From NCBI GenBank assembly GCA_964514105.1, contig CAZEPJ010000042.1:1-41302 (forward strand): DNA of 41,302 nucleotides, written 5' to 3'. The position numbers and the translations under genes were made by a program. The notes under the pieces are model-generated. The model did not search any database. It was not told the DNA's origin and saw only the letters and a list, made by a program, of their open reading frames with translations. Every line of letters starts with the position of its first letter. Position 1 is the first letter of the stretch. Shown here in pieces: positions 7,627 through 15,735 of this stretch. The DNA comes from CAZEPJ01 sp964514105. Its GTDB lineage: Bacteria; Desulfobacterota; Desulfocorpusculales; Desulfocorpusculum.

Positions 7627-9461
7627 GGCCCTACGCCCAAGTGCCGGCACCCCTTGACGAGGATCTCCAGGGCAGGCCCTACGACGTCCGACTCCTGCGG
7701 CGTCTCCTTCGGTACCTCCGGCCCCACGCAGGGCTGGTCCTGCTCTCCCTGGGCGTCCTCATGGCCGACTCGGTCCTGGATCTGGCGGGGCCGTACCTCA
7801 CCAAGGTCGCGGTGGATGACTACATCCTCCGGGGGGATCCAACGGGGCTCCCGGCCCTGGCCCTCCTGTATCTCCTCGCCCTGCTCCTGGGCTTCGCCTT
7901 CCAGTACCTGCGGGTCTACCTGCTGCAGCTGACGGGGCAGATGGTGATGCGCAGGCTGCGCATGGAGATCTTCGACCATATCCTGGGCATGTCCCGATCC
8001 TTCTTCGACCGCACCCCGGTGGGCAGGCTCATCACACGATCCATCCAGGATGTGGAGGTCATCAACGAGCTGTTCACCCAGGGGGTGGTGGTGGTCTTCG
8101 GCGACCTGATCACCCTGGCCGCCATCACCGGGGTGCTGCTGTGGCTGGACTGGCGTCTGGCCCTGGTCGTGCTCGGTGTCTCTCCGCTGGTGGTGGCCGC
8201 CACGGCCGTGTACCGCGTCAAGGCCCGGGATGCATACCGGGGGGTCCGGCTCCATCTGGCCCGCCTCAACGCCTTTCTCCAGGAGAATCTCAGCGGCATG
8301 ACCACGGTCCAGCTCTTCCGGCGCGAGGCAGAGAACTTCCAGAGATTCGACGCCATGAACCGGGAAACCCGCGACCAGCATCTCCGGTCCATCCTGTACA
8401 GCTCCCTCTTCTTCCCCGCCGTGGAGGTCATCGCGTCCGTGTCCCTGGGGTTGATCATCTGGTACGGCGGGGGGCGCGCCATCCAGGACGAGATCCTCCC
8501 GGGCGTCCTCGTGGCCTTCATCCAGTACATGAAGCGCTTCTTCCAGCCCGTACGCGACCTGGCCGAGAAATACAACATCCTCCAGGCGGCCATGGCCGCA
8601 TCGGAGCGGGTCTTCGGCCTCCTGGACACGCAGCCGGAGATCCGGGACCCTCAGACACCCGGCGGGACCCCCGGGGTGCCGGGTGGCCAGGTGGACGTGG
8701 AGTCCGTCTGGTTCGCGTACAACCCCGGGGAATGGGTCCTGCGGGATGTGAGCTTCCACGTCCGACGCGGGGAGACCGTGGCCTTGGTGGGCGCCACAGG
8801 CGCGGGCAAGAGCTCCCTCATGGGTCTCATGGGCCGGGCCTACGACCCCCAGAGGGGCCGCATCCTTCTCGACGGCGTGGAAAGCCGCCAGTGGCCCATC
8901 CAGGCCCTGCGAAGGCACGTGGGGATCATCCCCCAGGAGCTGTTTCTCTTCTCGGGGCCCCTCCTGGAGAACCTCCGGCTGTGGGACCCGCGCGTGCCCC
9001 CGGAACGGGTTCTTGATGTGGCCCGTTCCCTGGGCCTGGACGGCTTCTTCCGGGGCCTGCCCGGCGGGTACCACATGGAGGTGCGGGAGCGGGGGGAGAA
9101 TCTCTCCCCCGGGCAGCGCCAACTGGCCGCTTTTGTGCGGGCCCTGGTCTACGACCCCGCCGTCCTCATCCTGGATGAGGCCACGTCCAGCGTGGACCCC
9201 GAGACCGAGCGGTTGATCCAGGAGGCCATGGAGAGGCTCACCGCGGGCCGCACCTCCCTGGTCATCGCGCACCGGCTCTCCACCATCCGGCGGGCCCACC
9301 GCATCCTGGTCCTTCACCGGGGCAGAATCCACGAGGAGGGAACCCACGAGAGACTAATGGACGCAGACGGCATCTATCGCCGCCTGTATCGCCTGCAGTA
9401 CGCCGAGCAGGAGACCGATCCGGCGTCCCCCCCGGCTGCCGGGGCCCGCCCGCGGCCCTGA
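7623..9461 (+). CDS. ABC exporter half-transporter with degenerate signature (heterodimer partner 2)
   Basis: 612 aa from ATG 7623, chosen because it overlaps the upstream stop and follows a GGGGGGAGGAGG purine tract; an in-frame GTG at 7602 is less likely. A six-helix exporter domain (residues about 25-330) precedes an ATPase with Walker A GATGAGKSS (about 390), signature LSPGQ in place of LSGGQ (about 494), and intact Walker B ILDEA with the catalytic Glu (about 515), then AHRLSTIR. The altered signature faces the degenerate Walker B of the upstream partner, so the heterodimer has one active and one inactive ATP site, as in YheH/MdlB-type pairs. The gene converges on the cytochrome b gene 71 bases downstream. 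Confidence 0.9.
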   Translation: MRPYAQVPAPLDEDLQGRPYDVRLLRRLLRYLRPHAGLVLLSLGVLMADSVLDLAGPYLTKVAVDDYILRGDPTGLPALALLYLLALLLGFAFQYLRVYLLQLTGQMVMRRLRMEIFDHILGMSRSFFDRTPVGRLITRSIQDVEVINELFTQGVVVVFGDLITLAAITGVLLWLDWRLALVVLGVSPLVVAATAVYRVKARDAYRGVRLHLARLNAFLQENLSGMTTVQLFRREAENFQRFDAMNRETRDQHLRSILYSSLFFPAVEVIASVSLGLIIWYGGGRAIQDEILPGVLVAFIQYMKRFFQPVRDLAEKYNILQAAMAASERVFGLLDTQPEIRDPQTPGGTPGVPGGQVDVESVWFAYNPGEWVLRDVSFHVRRGETVALVGATGAGKSSLMGLMGRAYDPQRGRILLDGVESRQWPIQALRRHVGIIPQELFLFSGPLLENLRLWDPRVPPERVLDVARSLGLDGFFRGLPGGYHMEVRERGENLSPGQRQLAAFVRALVYDPAVLILDEATSSVDPETERLIQEAMERLTAGRTSLVIAHRLSTIRRAHRILVLHRGRIHEEGTHERLMDADGIYRRLYRLQYAEQETDPASPPAAGARPRP

Positions 9462-9532
9462 AACGAGGTCCTGCCCCAGCCGTCCCCGCCACCGGACCCG
9501 GGCCGACCGACGCACCCCGGGGCCGGGCTTGT

Positions 9533-10330
9533 CTACGGGCTCCTTGTCTGGGAAGGCGGGGCCTGGGGACCCGGGGAATGGTCAGCCGGCTCAAGACCCG
9601 CTTGCTGCGTGGCGGGGGGCACGGGGTCCCCCGGATCGGTCCCGGCAGAGTCGGCGGCCGGCCGGCCCCACAGCTCGCCGTGCCACAGGGCATGGCGCTC
9701 CCGCACGTAGTCGGCGGCCACCCGGCCTGTGAACACCGATCGCACCAGCGGCCGGTTGGCCTTGAACAGCAGCGCCGCCAGATGGGCCAGGACCCCCATC
9801 AGGAAGAACACGGTGGCGATGGTGTGGATCAGGGTCGCGGCCGTCACCAGCCATGGGGGGAGAGAGGCCTCGGGCAGGTTCTTCCATACCTTGACCAACC
9901 CCGTGATTACCAGGACGAGGCCCACTCCCCCCAGATAGGCGTATGCCAGGCGCTGTTCGGGCAGGTACTTGTGGGACTTGGGCTCCTGCCCGAACCCGAG
10001 CAGGGACAGGACGGTCAGCGCCGATGCCCGCAAGTCCCCCTTGCGAGGCAAAAGCCCCCTGTGGCCCAGCCAGCCGTGATACAGGGCATGGAAGACCATG
10101 GCGGAGACAAAGACCATCCCCGCCAGATAGTGGATCTTGAGGTGGATGAAGAAGTCCCCCGACCATCCCAGCCCCGGAATCTGGGTCACCATGTACCGCT
10201 TGTACATGGGCATCTCCCCGAATCCGGAGAACAGGAGCAGGAAGCCGGATACGGCCACGACCCAGTGCTCGATCAATTCCACCGGCCCGTGCCGGCGGAC
10301 GGTCTCCATCTTCTCAGCGACCGGCTTCAT
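9533..10330 (-). CDS. Membrane cytochrome b subunit, formate-dehydrogenase-gamma-like
   Basis: 265 aa, predicted inner-membrane diheme cytochrome b of the FdnI/FdoI type. Helix 1 carries ELIEHWVVAVSGFLLLFSG (candidate heme His), helix 2 has HLKIHYLAGMVF and FHALYHGWLGH, a third helix has GGVGLVLVITGLV, and helix 4 has LIHTIATVFFLMGVLAHL. These His positions fit two b hemes passing electrons between a periplasmic iron-sulfur subunit and quinone. A Pro-rich tail of about 35 residues has no obvious function. The ATG at 10330 lies 17 bases inside the end of the iron-sulfur gene, so the two are coupled. No molybdopterin or hydrogenase catalytic subunit is present nearby, so the electron donor or acceptor is unknown. 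Confidence 0.85.
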   Translation of the reverse strand: MKPVAEKMETVRRHGPVELIEHWVVAVSGFLLLFSGFGEMPMYKRYMVTQIPGLGWSGDFFIHLKIHYLAGMVFVSAMVFHALYHGWLGHRGLLPRKGDLRASALTVLSLLGFGQEPKSHKYLPEQRLAYAYLGGVGLVLVITGLVKVWKNLPEASLPPWLVTAATLIHTIATVFFLMGVLAHLAALLFKANRPLVRSVFTGRVAADYVRERHALWHGELWGRPAADSAGTDPGDPVPPATQQAGLEPADHSPGPQAPPSQTRSP

Positions 10331-11324
10331 CACCGTCCCCCCTCTGTGTATCCCTGGTCTTGCGCACGCGAAACGCCAGGCCCAGCGCCCCCAGGACGGC
10401 CGCCACAGGACCCAGCACGAACCCCTTGGCCCATGGGTTGGTTTCCTCCAGTCTCGGCGCAGCCGGGCCCATGTGCAGGGACGTCCGGGCCTGGCGGAGC
10501 TTCTCATCGATCCGCTGAAACGGCACCCGGCTCACGTACAGGGTGGCGGTGCCTCCGTTTTCCCTCTCCCCGTAGATTTGGCCGCCGACCTGGCCGGCCC
10601 GGGCGCGGGCCTGTCGGAGGATCACGGGCCGCAGCCCGAAGCCCAGGGCCGACTCGTTTCCCTTGCGCCCCTCGCAGGCCTCCACACAGGCCGGCCTTCC
10701 GCCTCGGGAGATGCGGTCATGGCACAAGTCGCACTTGTACATGACCCCGCCCCCCGCCGGTACGGGCTGCAGCATCAGGTAAGGGCCCACGCCGCTCTGG
10801 CGCTGGGGGATATGCCACGGGCACACGGCGTTGCACTTGGCTCCCCCGAGGCACAGTTCGGCATTGATCACAACGGCCCCGTCGCCGTGCTTGTTGAGGG
10901 CGCCGAACGGGCAGAGATTGGCGCAAGGCGGGTTGTCGCAATGCATGCAGCGCCGCGGGATGAACAGCCGCTCGCCGTCCACGTCCACCTGCTGCACCGT
11001 GGTCCAGTTGTAGGGACTCAGCACGTCGATGCGGTCTCGCCTCCCCGACCAGTCGTCATGGCCCTTCTGGGGCCACAGGTCCGGGATGGGTCGCCTGGGC
11101 TCCGGGAACTTCCCCTGGTTGACCCCCCGGCAGGCGGCTACGCATCGGGGCACGGCCTCCCCGGCGCAGCCGTCGCACCGCGTGATGTCGATGAGGGTGG
11201 CCGACTCCCCTGGCCTGGCCCAGGCCAGCTCGGGCGCGCCGGCGGCGGTCACGACCCCCAGGGCCGTGGCCGCCGCCCCGGATCTGAGAAACCCCCGCCT
11301 CGTCAGATGTATCGTCCCCTGCAT
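10314..11324 (-). CDS. Tat-exported four-cluster ferredoxin subunit (HybA/FdnH-like) with C-terminal anchor
   Basis: 336 aa from ATG 11324, preceded by GGAGGACGAC. The N-terminus has a twin-arginine signal (LTRRGFLRSG, residues about 7-16), so the folded protein should face the periplasm. Cysteine groups for four [4Fe-4S] clusters follow: CDGCAGEAVPRCVAAC, CMHCDNPPCANLCP, CLGGAKCNAVCP, and CDLCHD...CVEAC. A hydrophobic segment near the C-terminus (FVLGPVAAVLGALGLAF) anchors it to the membrane. This is the layout of HybA and FdnH subunits, which wire a catalytic subunit to a cytochrome b. The partner cytochrome b follows with overlap, but the catalytic subunit is absent. The regulator 77 bases upstream suggests control of the unit by metal or sulfur species. 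Confidence 0.9.
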   Translation of the reverse strand: MQGTIHLTRRGFLRSGAAATALGVVTAAGAPELAWARPGESATLIDITRCDGCAGEAVPRCVAACRGVNQGKFPEPRRPIPDLWPQKGHDDWSGRRDRIDVLSPYNWTTVQQVDVDGERLFIPRRCMHCDNPPCANLCPFGALNKHGDGAVVINAELCLGGAKCNAVCPWHIPQRQSGVGPYLMLQPVPAGGGVMYKCDLCHDRISRGGRPACVEACEGRKGNESALGFGLRPVILRQARARAGQVGGQIYGERENGGTATLYVSRVPFQRIDEKLRQARTSLHMGPAAPRLEETNPWAKGFVLGPVAAVLGALGLAFRVRKTRDTQRGDGDEAGR

Positions 11325-11401
11325 GTCGTCCTCCGTTTCCCCCGTGTGAAGCCCCGCGCCCGTCCCATGCCCGGGGGGCAAGGGGGGTGCCGCGCGGATC
11401 T

Positions 11402-11677
11402 TCAGGCCCACTGCATGTACCTGGCCATGGCCTGGCGGAAGTCCCTCATGGCCTCGCGGCGACGGACCGGCCCGGCTTCCTGGGCCTCGTCCAGACACTC
11501 CTCCAGGTACGACGCCACCACCACCATGCCCACCTTCTTCATGGCCGCATGGACTGCGGCCACCTGGGTCAGGATCTCCTGGCAAGGGGCCCCCTCGGAG
11601 ACCATCCGCTCAAGGCCCCGCACCTGCCCCTGGATTCTTCGAAGCCGCATCACCACGTCTTTCTTGATTGTCTCCAT
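11402..11677 (-). CDS. CsoR/RcnR/CstR-family regulator with a Cys-x-Cys, His-less pattern
   Basis: 91 aa, all-helical DUF156 fold: VVMRLRRIQGQVRGLERMV opens the first helix, with the family's basic RLRRIxGQVRG motif. Sensing residues appear to be Cys32 (GAPCQEIL) and Cys61 (YLEECL), 29 residues apart. The position equivalent to the copper-binding His of CsoR is Tyr57. Two Cys without that His is the arrangement known for persulfide-sensing CstR proteins, so a reactive-sulfur signal is my preferred inference; copper is less likely. These proteins are tetrameric repressors that leave DNA on binding their signal. ATG 11677 follows AGGAGGG and sits at the edge of a palindromic operator, so autoregulation is expected. 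The first gene of an operon with the ferredoxin and cytochrome b. Confidence 0.85.
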   Translation of the reverse strand: METIKKDVVMRLRRIQGQVRGLERMVSEGAPCQEILTQVAAVHAAMKKVGMVVVASYLEECLDEAQEAGPVRRREAMRDFRQAMARYMQWA

Positions 11678-11697
11678 ACCATACCCTCCTATGGTAT
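11676..11697. promoter_or_regulatory. Operator: perfect 8-bp inverted repeat around a six-base GC tract
   Basis: ATACCATA (11676-11683) and TATGGTAT (11690-11697) are exact reverse complements separated by CCCTCC. AT-rich arms around a short G/C tract is the type-1 operator layout described for RcnR, FrmR and CstR relatives. The tract, read on the minus strand, includes the regulator's own Shine-Dalgarno, and the start codon overlaps one arm. Confidence 0.75.
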
Positions 11698-11702
11698 ATC
11701 CA

Positions 11703-11731
11703 ACGATACCCCGCTCCGCCCTGTTTGTCAA
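11703..11731 (-). promoter_or_regulatory. Sigma-70 promoter of the regulator-ferredoxin-cytochrome b operon
   Basis: On the minus strand a perfect TTGACA (11731-11726) and TATCGT (11708-11703, four of six) are 17 bases apart. The predicted start site is near 11696, at the upstream edge of the operator, so a bound repressor would block transcription start. Confidence 0.75.
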
Positions 11732-11820
11732 CACGGTCCAGCCAAAAAGACAGGGGCAACCGAGGCAGGGGTGACCATGCCGACCGGGGCGGCTGAGAGC
11801 TGCACGAGACGCCCCCGACG

Positions 11821-11849
11821 TTGCCAACGAGAAGCAGGCATGCTATTCT
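11821..11849 (+). promoter_or_regulatory. Sigma-70-like promoter of trkA-trkH
   Basis: TTGCCA (11821-11826, five of six) and TATTCT (11844-11849, four of six) are separated by 17 bases. The predicted start site is near 11856. Confidence 0.55.
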
Positions 11850-12007
11850 TTGCGCCCCGGAGGGCGGCTCGCCCATGTCTCTTTCCGGGCCCCGGGACGG
11901 ATCCGCCCGGGGTCGCAGCCCGAGTTCGCGGCGCGCCGCAGTGTCGATCCACGCGTGTCGTGGCGGGTGCCGTCGTCCCGCGTCACCCGTCGAGCTGGAG
12001 TTGTCCG

Positions 12008-13378
12008 GTGAGCATCGTCATCGTCGGCGCGGGTGAAGTGGGCTACAACGTCGCCAGGAGACTGACACGGGAGTACCGGGACATAACCATCATCGACAAG
12101 GACGAGCACAAGATCGAGAATGTTTCCGAGCACCTGGATGTGCGAACGATCCACGGAAGCGGAAGCAGCATGGCCGTGTTGCGCAAGGCCGGCATCGACA
12201 GCGCGGAGATCCTCATCGCCGCCACGGACAGCGACGAGGTGAACATGGTCTCGTGTCTGGTGGCGGGAATCCAGTCCAGGGCCCCCAAGAAGATCGCCCG
12301 CATCCGGGATGCGGAGTACGCCACCAATTCCAAGATCCTGGGGCCGGACCGCCTGGGCATCGACCTGGTGATCAACACCGATGAGCACGTGGTGCGCTCC
12401 ATCCTGCGCATCCTGGAGACCCCCAAGGCCACCGATGTGGTGGACTTCGCGGATGGGAAAATCCGGATGGCTTCCCTCGTCGTCGAAAAACGCCATCCCA
12501 TGGCCGGAAAGCGTCTCCAGGATTTCCGGACCGTGTTTCCGGGGTTCGATATCGTCATCGCGGCCATCTACCGGAACAACCGCGTGGTCATCCCGCGGGG
12601 GAACGACTCGATCCTGGAACGCGACGTGCTCTTCGTCCTGGGAGCCAGCGCGACCATCTCCAGCCTCTTTGCGGAATTCGAAGGGGGAGGGGCAGTGGCC
12701 CCCGTGCGGCGCGTCATGATCTATGGAGGGGGAAGCGTGGGGCTGCTGCTCGCCAAGAAGTTGGAGGAACGCGGGGTCGGGGTGCGCATCGTGGAGGCGA
12801 GCGAGGAGCGATGCCACGTCCTGGCCAGCGAACTGGACCGGGCCACCGTCCTCAAGGGCGACCTGCTCTCCGACGACATTCTCAAGGAGGAGCACCTGGG
12901 AAACATGGACGCCTTCGTGGCGGTCACCTCGGACGACGAGAACAACATCCTCCTGGCCCTTCTGGCCAAGCGCATGGGCGCCAGGAGGGTCGTAGCCTCC
13001 CTCAACCGCACCGCGTACTCCCCCCTGGCGTACCAGACGGGGGTCGACGTCATCGTGAGCCCGACCCTGGCCGCCATCAACAAGATCCTCCAGTATGTCC
13101 GCCGGGGAAAGGTCGCCAACGTCGTCACCCTGCCCGAGGACCAGGCAGAGGTCATCGAGGTGGAGGCCCTGGACACATCCGACCTCGTCCATTCCCCCCT
13201 TCGCAAGCTCAAGCTCCCCAGGGGGATCCTGGTCGGCGCCATCCTCAGGGCCGGGGAGCTCATCATCCCCACGGGCGACACCGTCATCCTCCCCGGCGAC
13301 CGGGTGGCCATGGTGGTGGCGAATGAGGCCATCAAGCCGTTCGAGAAGTTCCTGAGCGTCAAGTTGGAGTACTGGTAG
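12008..13378 (+). CDS. trkA: TrkA potassium-uptake regulatory NAD-binding protein
   Basis: 456 aa made of two tandem RCK units. The first Rossmann motif is VIVGAGEVGYNVA at residues about 4-16, with D-x-D (IDKDEHK) at the end of its second strand. The second starts near residue 237 (MIYGGGSVGLLLAKKL). Each is followed by an RCK-C domain; the last ends the protein. TrkA binds NAD(H) or ATP on the cytoplasmic side of the TrkH channel and gates potassium uptake. The length matches typical two-unit TrkA. The GTG at 12008 (MSIVIVGAGEVG) was chosen because the Rossmann fold begins immediately after it. trkH follows after 12 bases. Confidence 0.95.
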   Translation: MSIVIVGAGEVGYNVARRLTREYRDITIIDKDEHKIENVSEHLDVRTIHGSGSSMAVLRKAGIDSAEILIAATDSDEVNMVSCLVAGIQSRAPKKIARIRDAEYATNSKILGPDRLGIDLVINTDEHVVRSILRILETPKATDVVDFADGKIRMASLVVEKRHPMAGKRLQDFRTVFPGFDIVIAAIYRNNRVVIPRGNDSILERDVLFVLGASATISSLFAEFEGGGAVAPVRRVMIYGGGSVGLLLAKKLEERGVGVRIVEASEERCHVLASELDRATVLKGDLLSDDILKEEHLGNMDAFVAVTSDDENNILLALLAKRMGARRVVASLNRTAYSPLAYQTGVDVIVSPTLAAINKILQYVRRGKVANVVTLPEDQAEVIEVEALDTSDLVHSPLRKLKLPRGILVGAILRAGELIIPTGDTVILPGDRVAMVVANEAIKPFEKFLSVKLEYW

Positions 13379-13390
13379 GGGGTCGGCGGT

Positions 13391-14824
13391 TTGGCCCAGG
13401 TTCTTGCGCTCCTCGGGGTTTTGGACCTCTTCGTGGCCGCAGCCATGCTCGTTCCGTTCGCCGTGAGCTATTTCTCCGGCGAACCCGAATGGCTTTCCTT
13501 CCTGTATGCCGTCGGGGTCTCCGTGGCGGTGGGACTGGGCCTCCTTGTGCCCTTCCCTCGCCAGCCCCGGGGCCTCACGCGGCGGGAGGCGTTCGCCTGC
13601 GTGACCTTCGGGTGGGTGAGTGCCAGCGTCCTCGGGGCCATCCCGTTTTGGCTCTCGGGGATCTTCTCCCCTGTGGACGCCCTTTTCGAGACGATCTCCG
13701 GCTTCACCACCACGGGCTCGTCGGTCCTGTCCCGCATCGACGATCTGCCGTCCGGCATCCTGCTGTGGCGTTCTCTCACCCAGTGGTTGGGAGGCATGGG
13801 CATCATTTTGCTGTCCATCGCCATCCTGCCCCTCCTGGGAGCGGGCGGCACCCAGCTGTATCGCGCCGAAGTGCCAGGTCCCTTCGTGGACAAGATCAAA
13901 CCACGCATGAGCGAGACGGCCAAGATCCTCTGGAAGACGTACTTCCTCATCACCGCCCTTGAGGTGGCCCTGTTGTGGTTCGGGGACATGACCCTCTTCG
14001 ACGCCATCTGCCACGCCTTCGCCACCATGGCCACAGGGGGCTTCTCCACCAAGCTGGACAGCGTGGGGCACTACGGCCAGTACCATCGCGTGGTCATCAC
14101 CCTGTTCATGTTCCTGGCCGGGGCCAATTTCGCCCTGCATTACCGCTTCATGAAGGGCCATTACGGGGACTACTGGCAGGACCGCGAGTTTCGGTTCTAC
14201 GTATCCGTGGTCGCGGTGAGCACAACGGTCGTATTCGTGACACTCCTGATGAGCCAGGGCGGGGCATGGCCCGCGAGACTCCAGGATGCGGCCTTCCACG
14301 TGGTCTCCATCTTGACCACCACGGGATTTGCGACCACGGACTACGAGAAGTGGCACCCTCTTTGCCGCTTTCTGCTGCTCCTGCTCATGTTCGTGGGCGG
14401 GTGCGCTGGCTCGACGGGCGGGGGGATCAAGTGCGTTCGGCTCATGCTGGTCTACAAGTTCATGAAGGCCGAGTTGCACAGGCTCATCCACCCCCAGGCG
14501 GTGGTGGGCATCAAGGTGGGAAAGCAGCCGATCTCGCCGGCCGTCATCAGCAACGTGCTCGGAATGACGTTCCTTTACCTGGCCGTGTTCCTCGTGGCAT
14601 CCGTGATCATGACCCTGTTGGGCCTGGACCTCATCACCGCCATATCATCGGTGGCCGCGACCCTGGGGAACATCGGCCCGGGGCTCGGTGCCGTGGGACC
14701 CACCGGCAATTTCGGCGATGTCCCCACGGCCGGTAAGTGCGTCCTGATGTTCTGCATGCTGGCCGGCCGCCTGGAGATCTACACGGTCTTCATCCTTCTG
14801 TTTCCCGAGTTCTGGCGGAAATGA
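13391..14824 (+). CDS. trkH: TrkH potassium channel/transporter subunit
   Basis: 477 aa, inner-membrane potassium pathway. Four pore-loop filters are visible: FTTTGSSV, MATGGFST, LTTTGFATTDY and ATLGNIGPGLG. They give the expected four-fold K+ selectivity filter, and the CAGSTGGGIK segment marks the gating-loop helix. Length is standard for TrkH. The start is TTG 13391, twelve bases after trkA, with a G-rich stretch (GGTAGGGGG) upstream; no better start gives a full first helix. It is co-transcribed with trkA. Its stop codon lies one or two bases from the truncated end of a convergent potassium-transporter pseudogene, suggesting a past rearrangement exactly at this point. Confidence 0.95.
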   Translation: MAQVLALLGVLDLFVAAAMLVPFAVSYFSGEPEWLSFLYAVGVSVAVGLGLLVPFPRQPRGLTRREAFACVTFGWVSASVLGAIPFWLSGIFSPVDALFETISGFTTTGSSVLSRIDDLPSGILLWRSLTQWLGGMGIILLSIAILPLLGAGGTQLYRAEVPGPFVDKIKPRMSETAKILWKTYFLITALEVALLWFGDMTLFDAICHAFATMATGGFSTKLDSVGHYGQYHRVVITLFMFLAGANFALHYRFMKGHYGDYWQDREFRFYVSVVAVSTTVVFVTLLMSQGGAWPARLQDAAFHVVSILTTTGFATTDYEKWHPLCRFLLLLLMFVGGCAGSTGGGIKCVRLMLVYKFMKAELHRLIHPQAVVGIKVGKQPISPAVISNVLGMTFLYLAVFLVASVIMTLLGLDLITAISSVAATLGNIGPGLGAVGPTGNFGDVPTAGKCVLMFCMLAGRLEIYTVFILLFPEFWRK

Positions 14825-14825
14825 G

Positions 14826-15735
14826 ATGCCTCCGCCCCCCGTGCAACCGGGCGACGCGCCGATGAACATGAGCAAAATGAGAAACAAGAGGGTCTGGTTG
14901 GCCATGGCCCCGATGGACAGGTCGTTGAACCCGGCGGTGCGCGGCGTCACCGATTGGAAAAAGTCGACCAGAAGCCGATCTCCCGGCGAGAGGGGTTTGA
15001 GGATGTTTCCCCACTCCAGGGCCAGGATCGCCAGGGTCCCGCCCACGAGGAGCCCGGCGCTGGTGGCCAGGATCAGTTTGCTGTGAAGGCTGAGCCTGGA
15101 CCACGTCCTTCGGGAAAAGGGAAATCCCCGTCACAGTTCCCGCAGGACCGCGAACCCGATGCCGCCACTGAGAACGAGGACGCAGGCCGTCAGGCCCACC
15201 AGCCAATCCCCGACGAAGCCCTCCAGGTTGTGGGAAAAGGTGCTGAACCCGGCGTTGCAGAAGGCCGACACCGCGTGGAAGATGGAGATATAGATCGCCT
15301 CGGGCCGATCGCGTCGGCGGGCGAACCGGACGAAGAGCAGCGCGGCCCCGGCGGCCTCGATGACCAGCGTGAATCGAACCAGATCGAGAATCAGGGAGCG
15401 AAGGTCCCCGTCCCCGCTGTGGGTGAATGCGTCCTGGATCACCATACGGGAGCCCAGGGTGGGCCTCCGGCGGGCCAGAAGCAGCAAGACCGTGGTGACG
15501 GTCATGATGCCCAGCCCACCTGCCTGGATCCAGGTCAGGATCACCACTTGGCCGAACAAGGTGAAATCCTACCCCGTGTCCAGGAGCGCGAGTCCGGTCA
15601 CGCATGTCACCGCGCTCGCCGTGAAAAGGGCGTCCACCCATGCGACGGGCTTTCCCGTGGACGCCAGTGGCAGGGTCAGCAGAAGGGAGCCGGCGAGGAT
15701 TCCAAGGGCCCTATTGTAGGCCCGGCCGGCTTTCT
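14826..15735 (-). pseudogene. KtrB/TrkH-type potassium transporter pseudogene, two in-frame stops and truncated C-terminus
   Basis: One minus-strand frame reads as a KtrB-type transporter: LGILAGSLLLTLPLAS, WVDALFTASAVTCVTGLALLDTG, then a TAG (15569-15571), DFTLFGQVVILTWIQAGGLG, FHAVSAFCNAGFSTFS, GGIGFAVLREL, a TGA (15131-15133), and RLSLHSKLIL...VTPRTAGFND...GASPGCTGGG. Both stops fall inside well-conserved segments and the frame does not shift, so they look like two nonsense mutations. The homology stops near 14826, in the loop equivalent to TGGGIK, so roughly the last third is missing and intact trkH begins antisense there. No start codon is evident; its beginning overlaps the end of the upstream glycosyltransferase. 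Probably a dead K+ transporter beside a working trkAH system. Confidence 0.85.

Larger units (their letters stand above)
11698..12007. other. Divergent regulatory region between regulator operon and trkA
   Basis: About 310 bases holding the minus-strand promoter (11703-11731) and the forward promoter at 11821-11849. The remainder (11850-12007) is a leader of about 150 bases before trkA, in which I see no gene, terminator or known riboswitch. Confidence 0.5.

Noticed and set aside
9497..9521. Terminator between the ABC and cytochrome b genes
   Set aside because: Only two copies of the self-complementary CCCGGG with a 13-base loop and no U-tract; too weak to call.
15131..15571. TGA/TAG in the ktrB-type gene as recoded selenocysteine or pyrrolysine
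   Set aside because: Both stops fall at positions normally occupied by ordinary residues in KtrB proteins, no SECIS-like element was recognised, and the gene is also truncated. Pseudogene is simpler.
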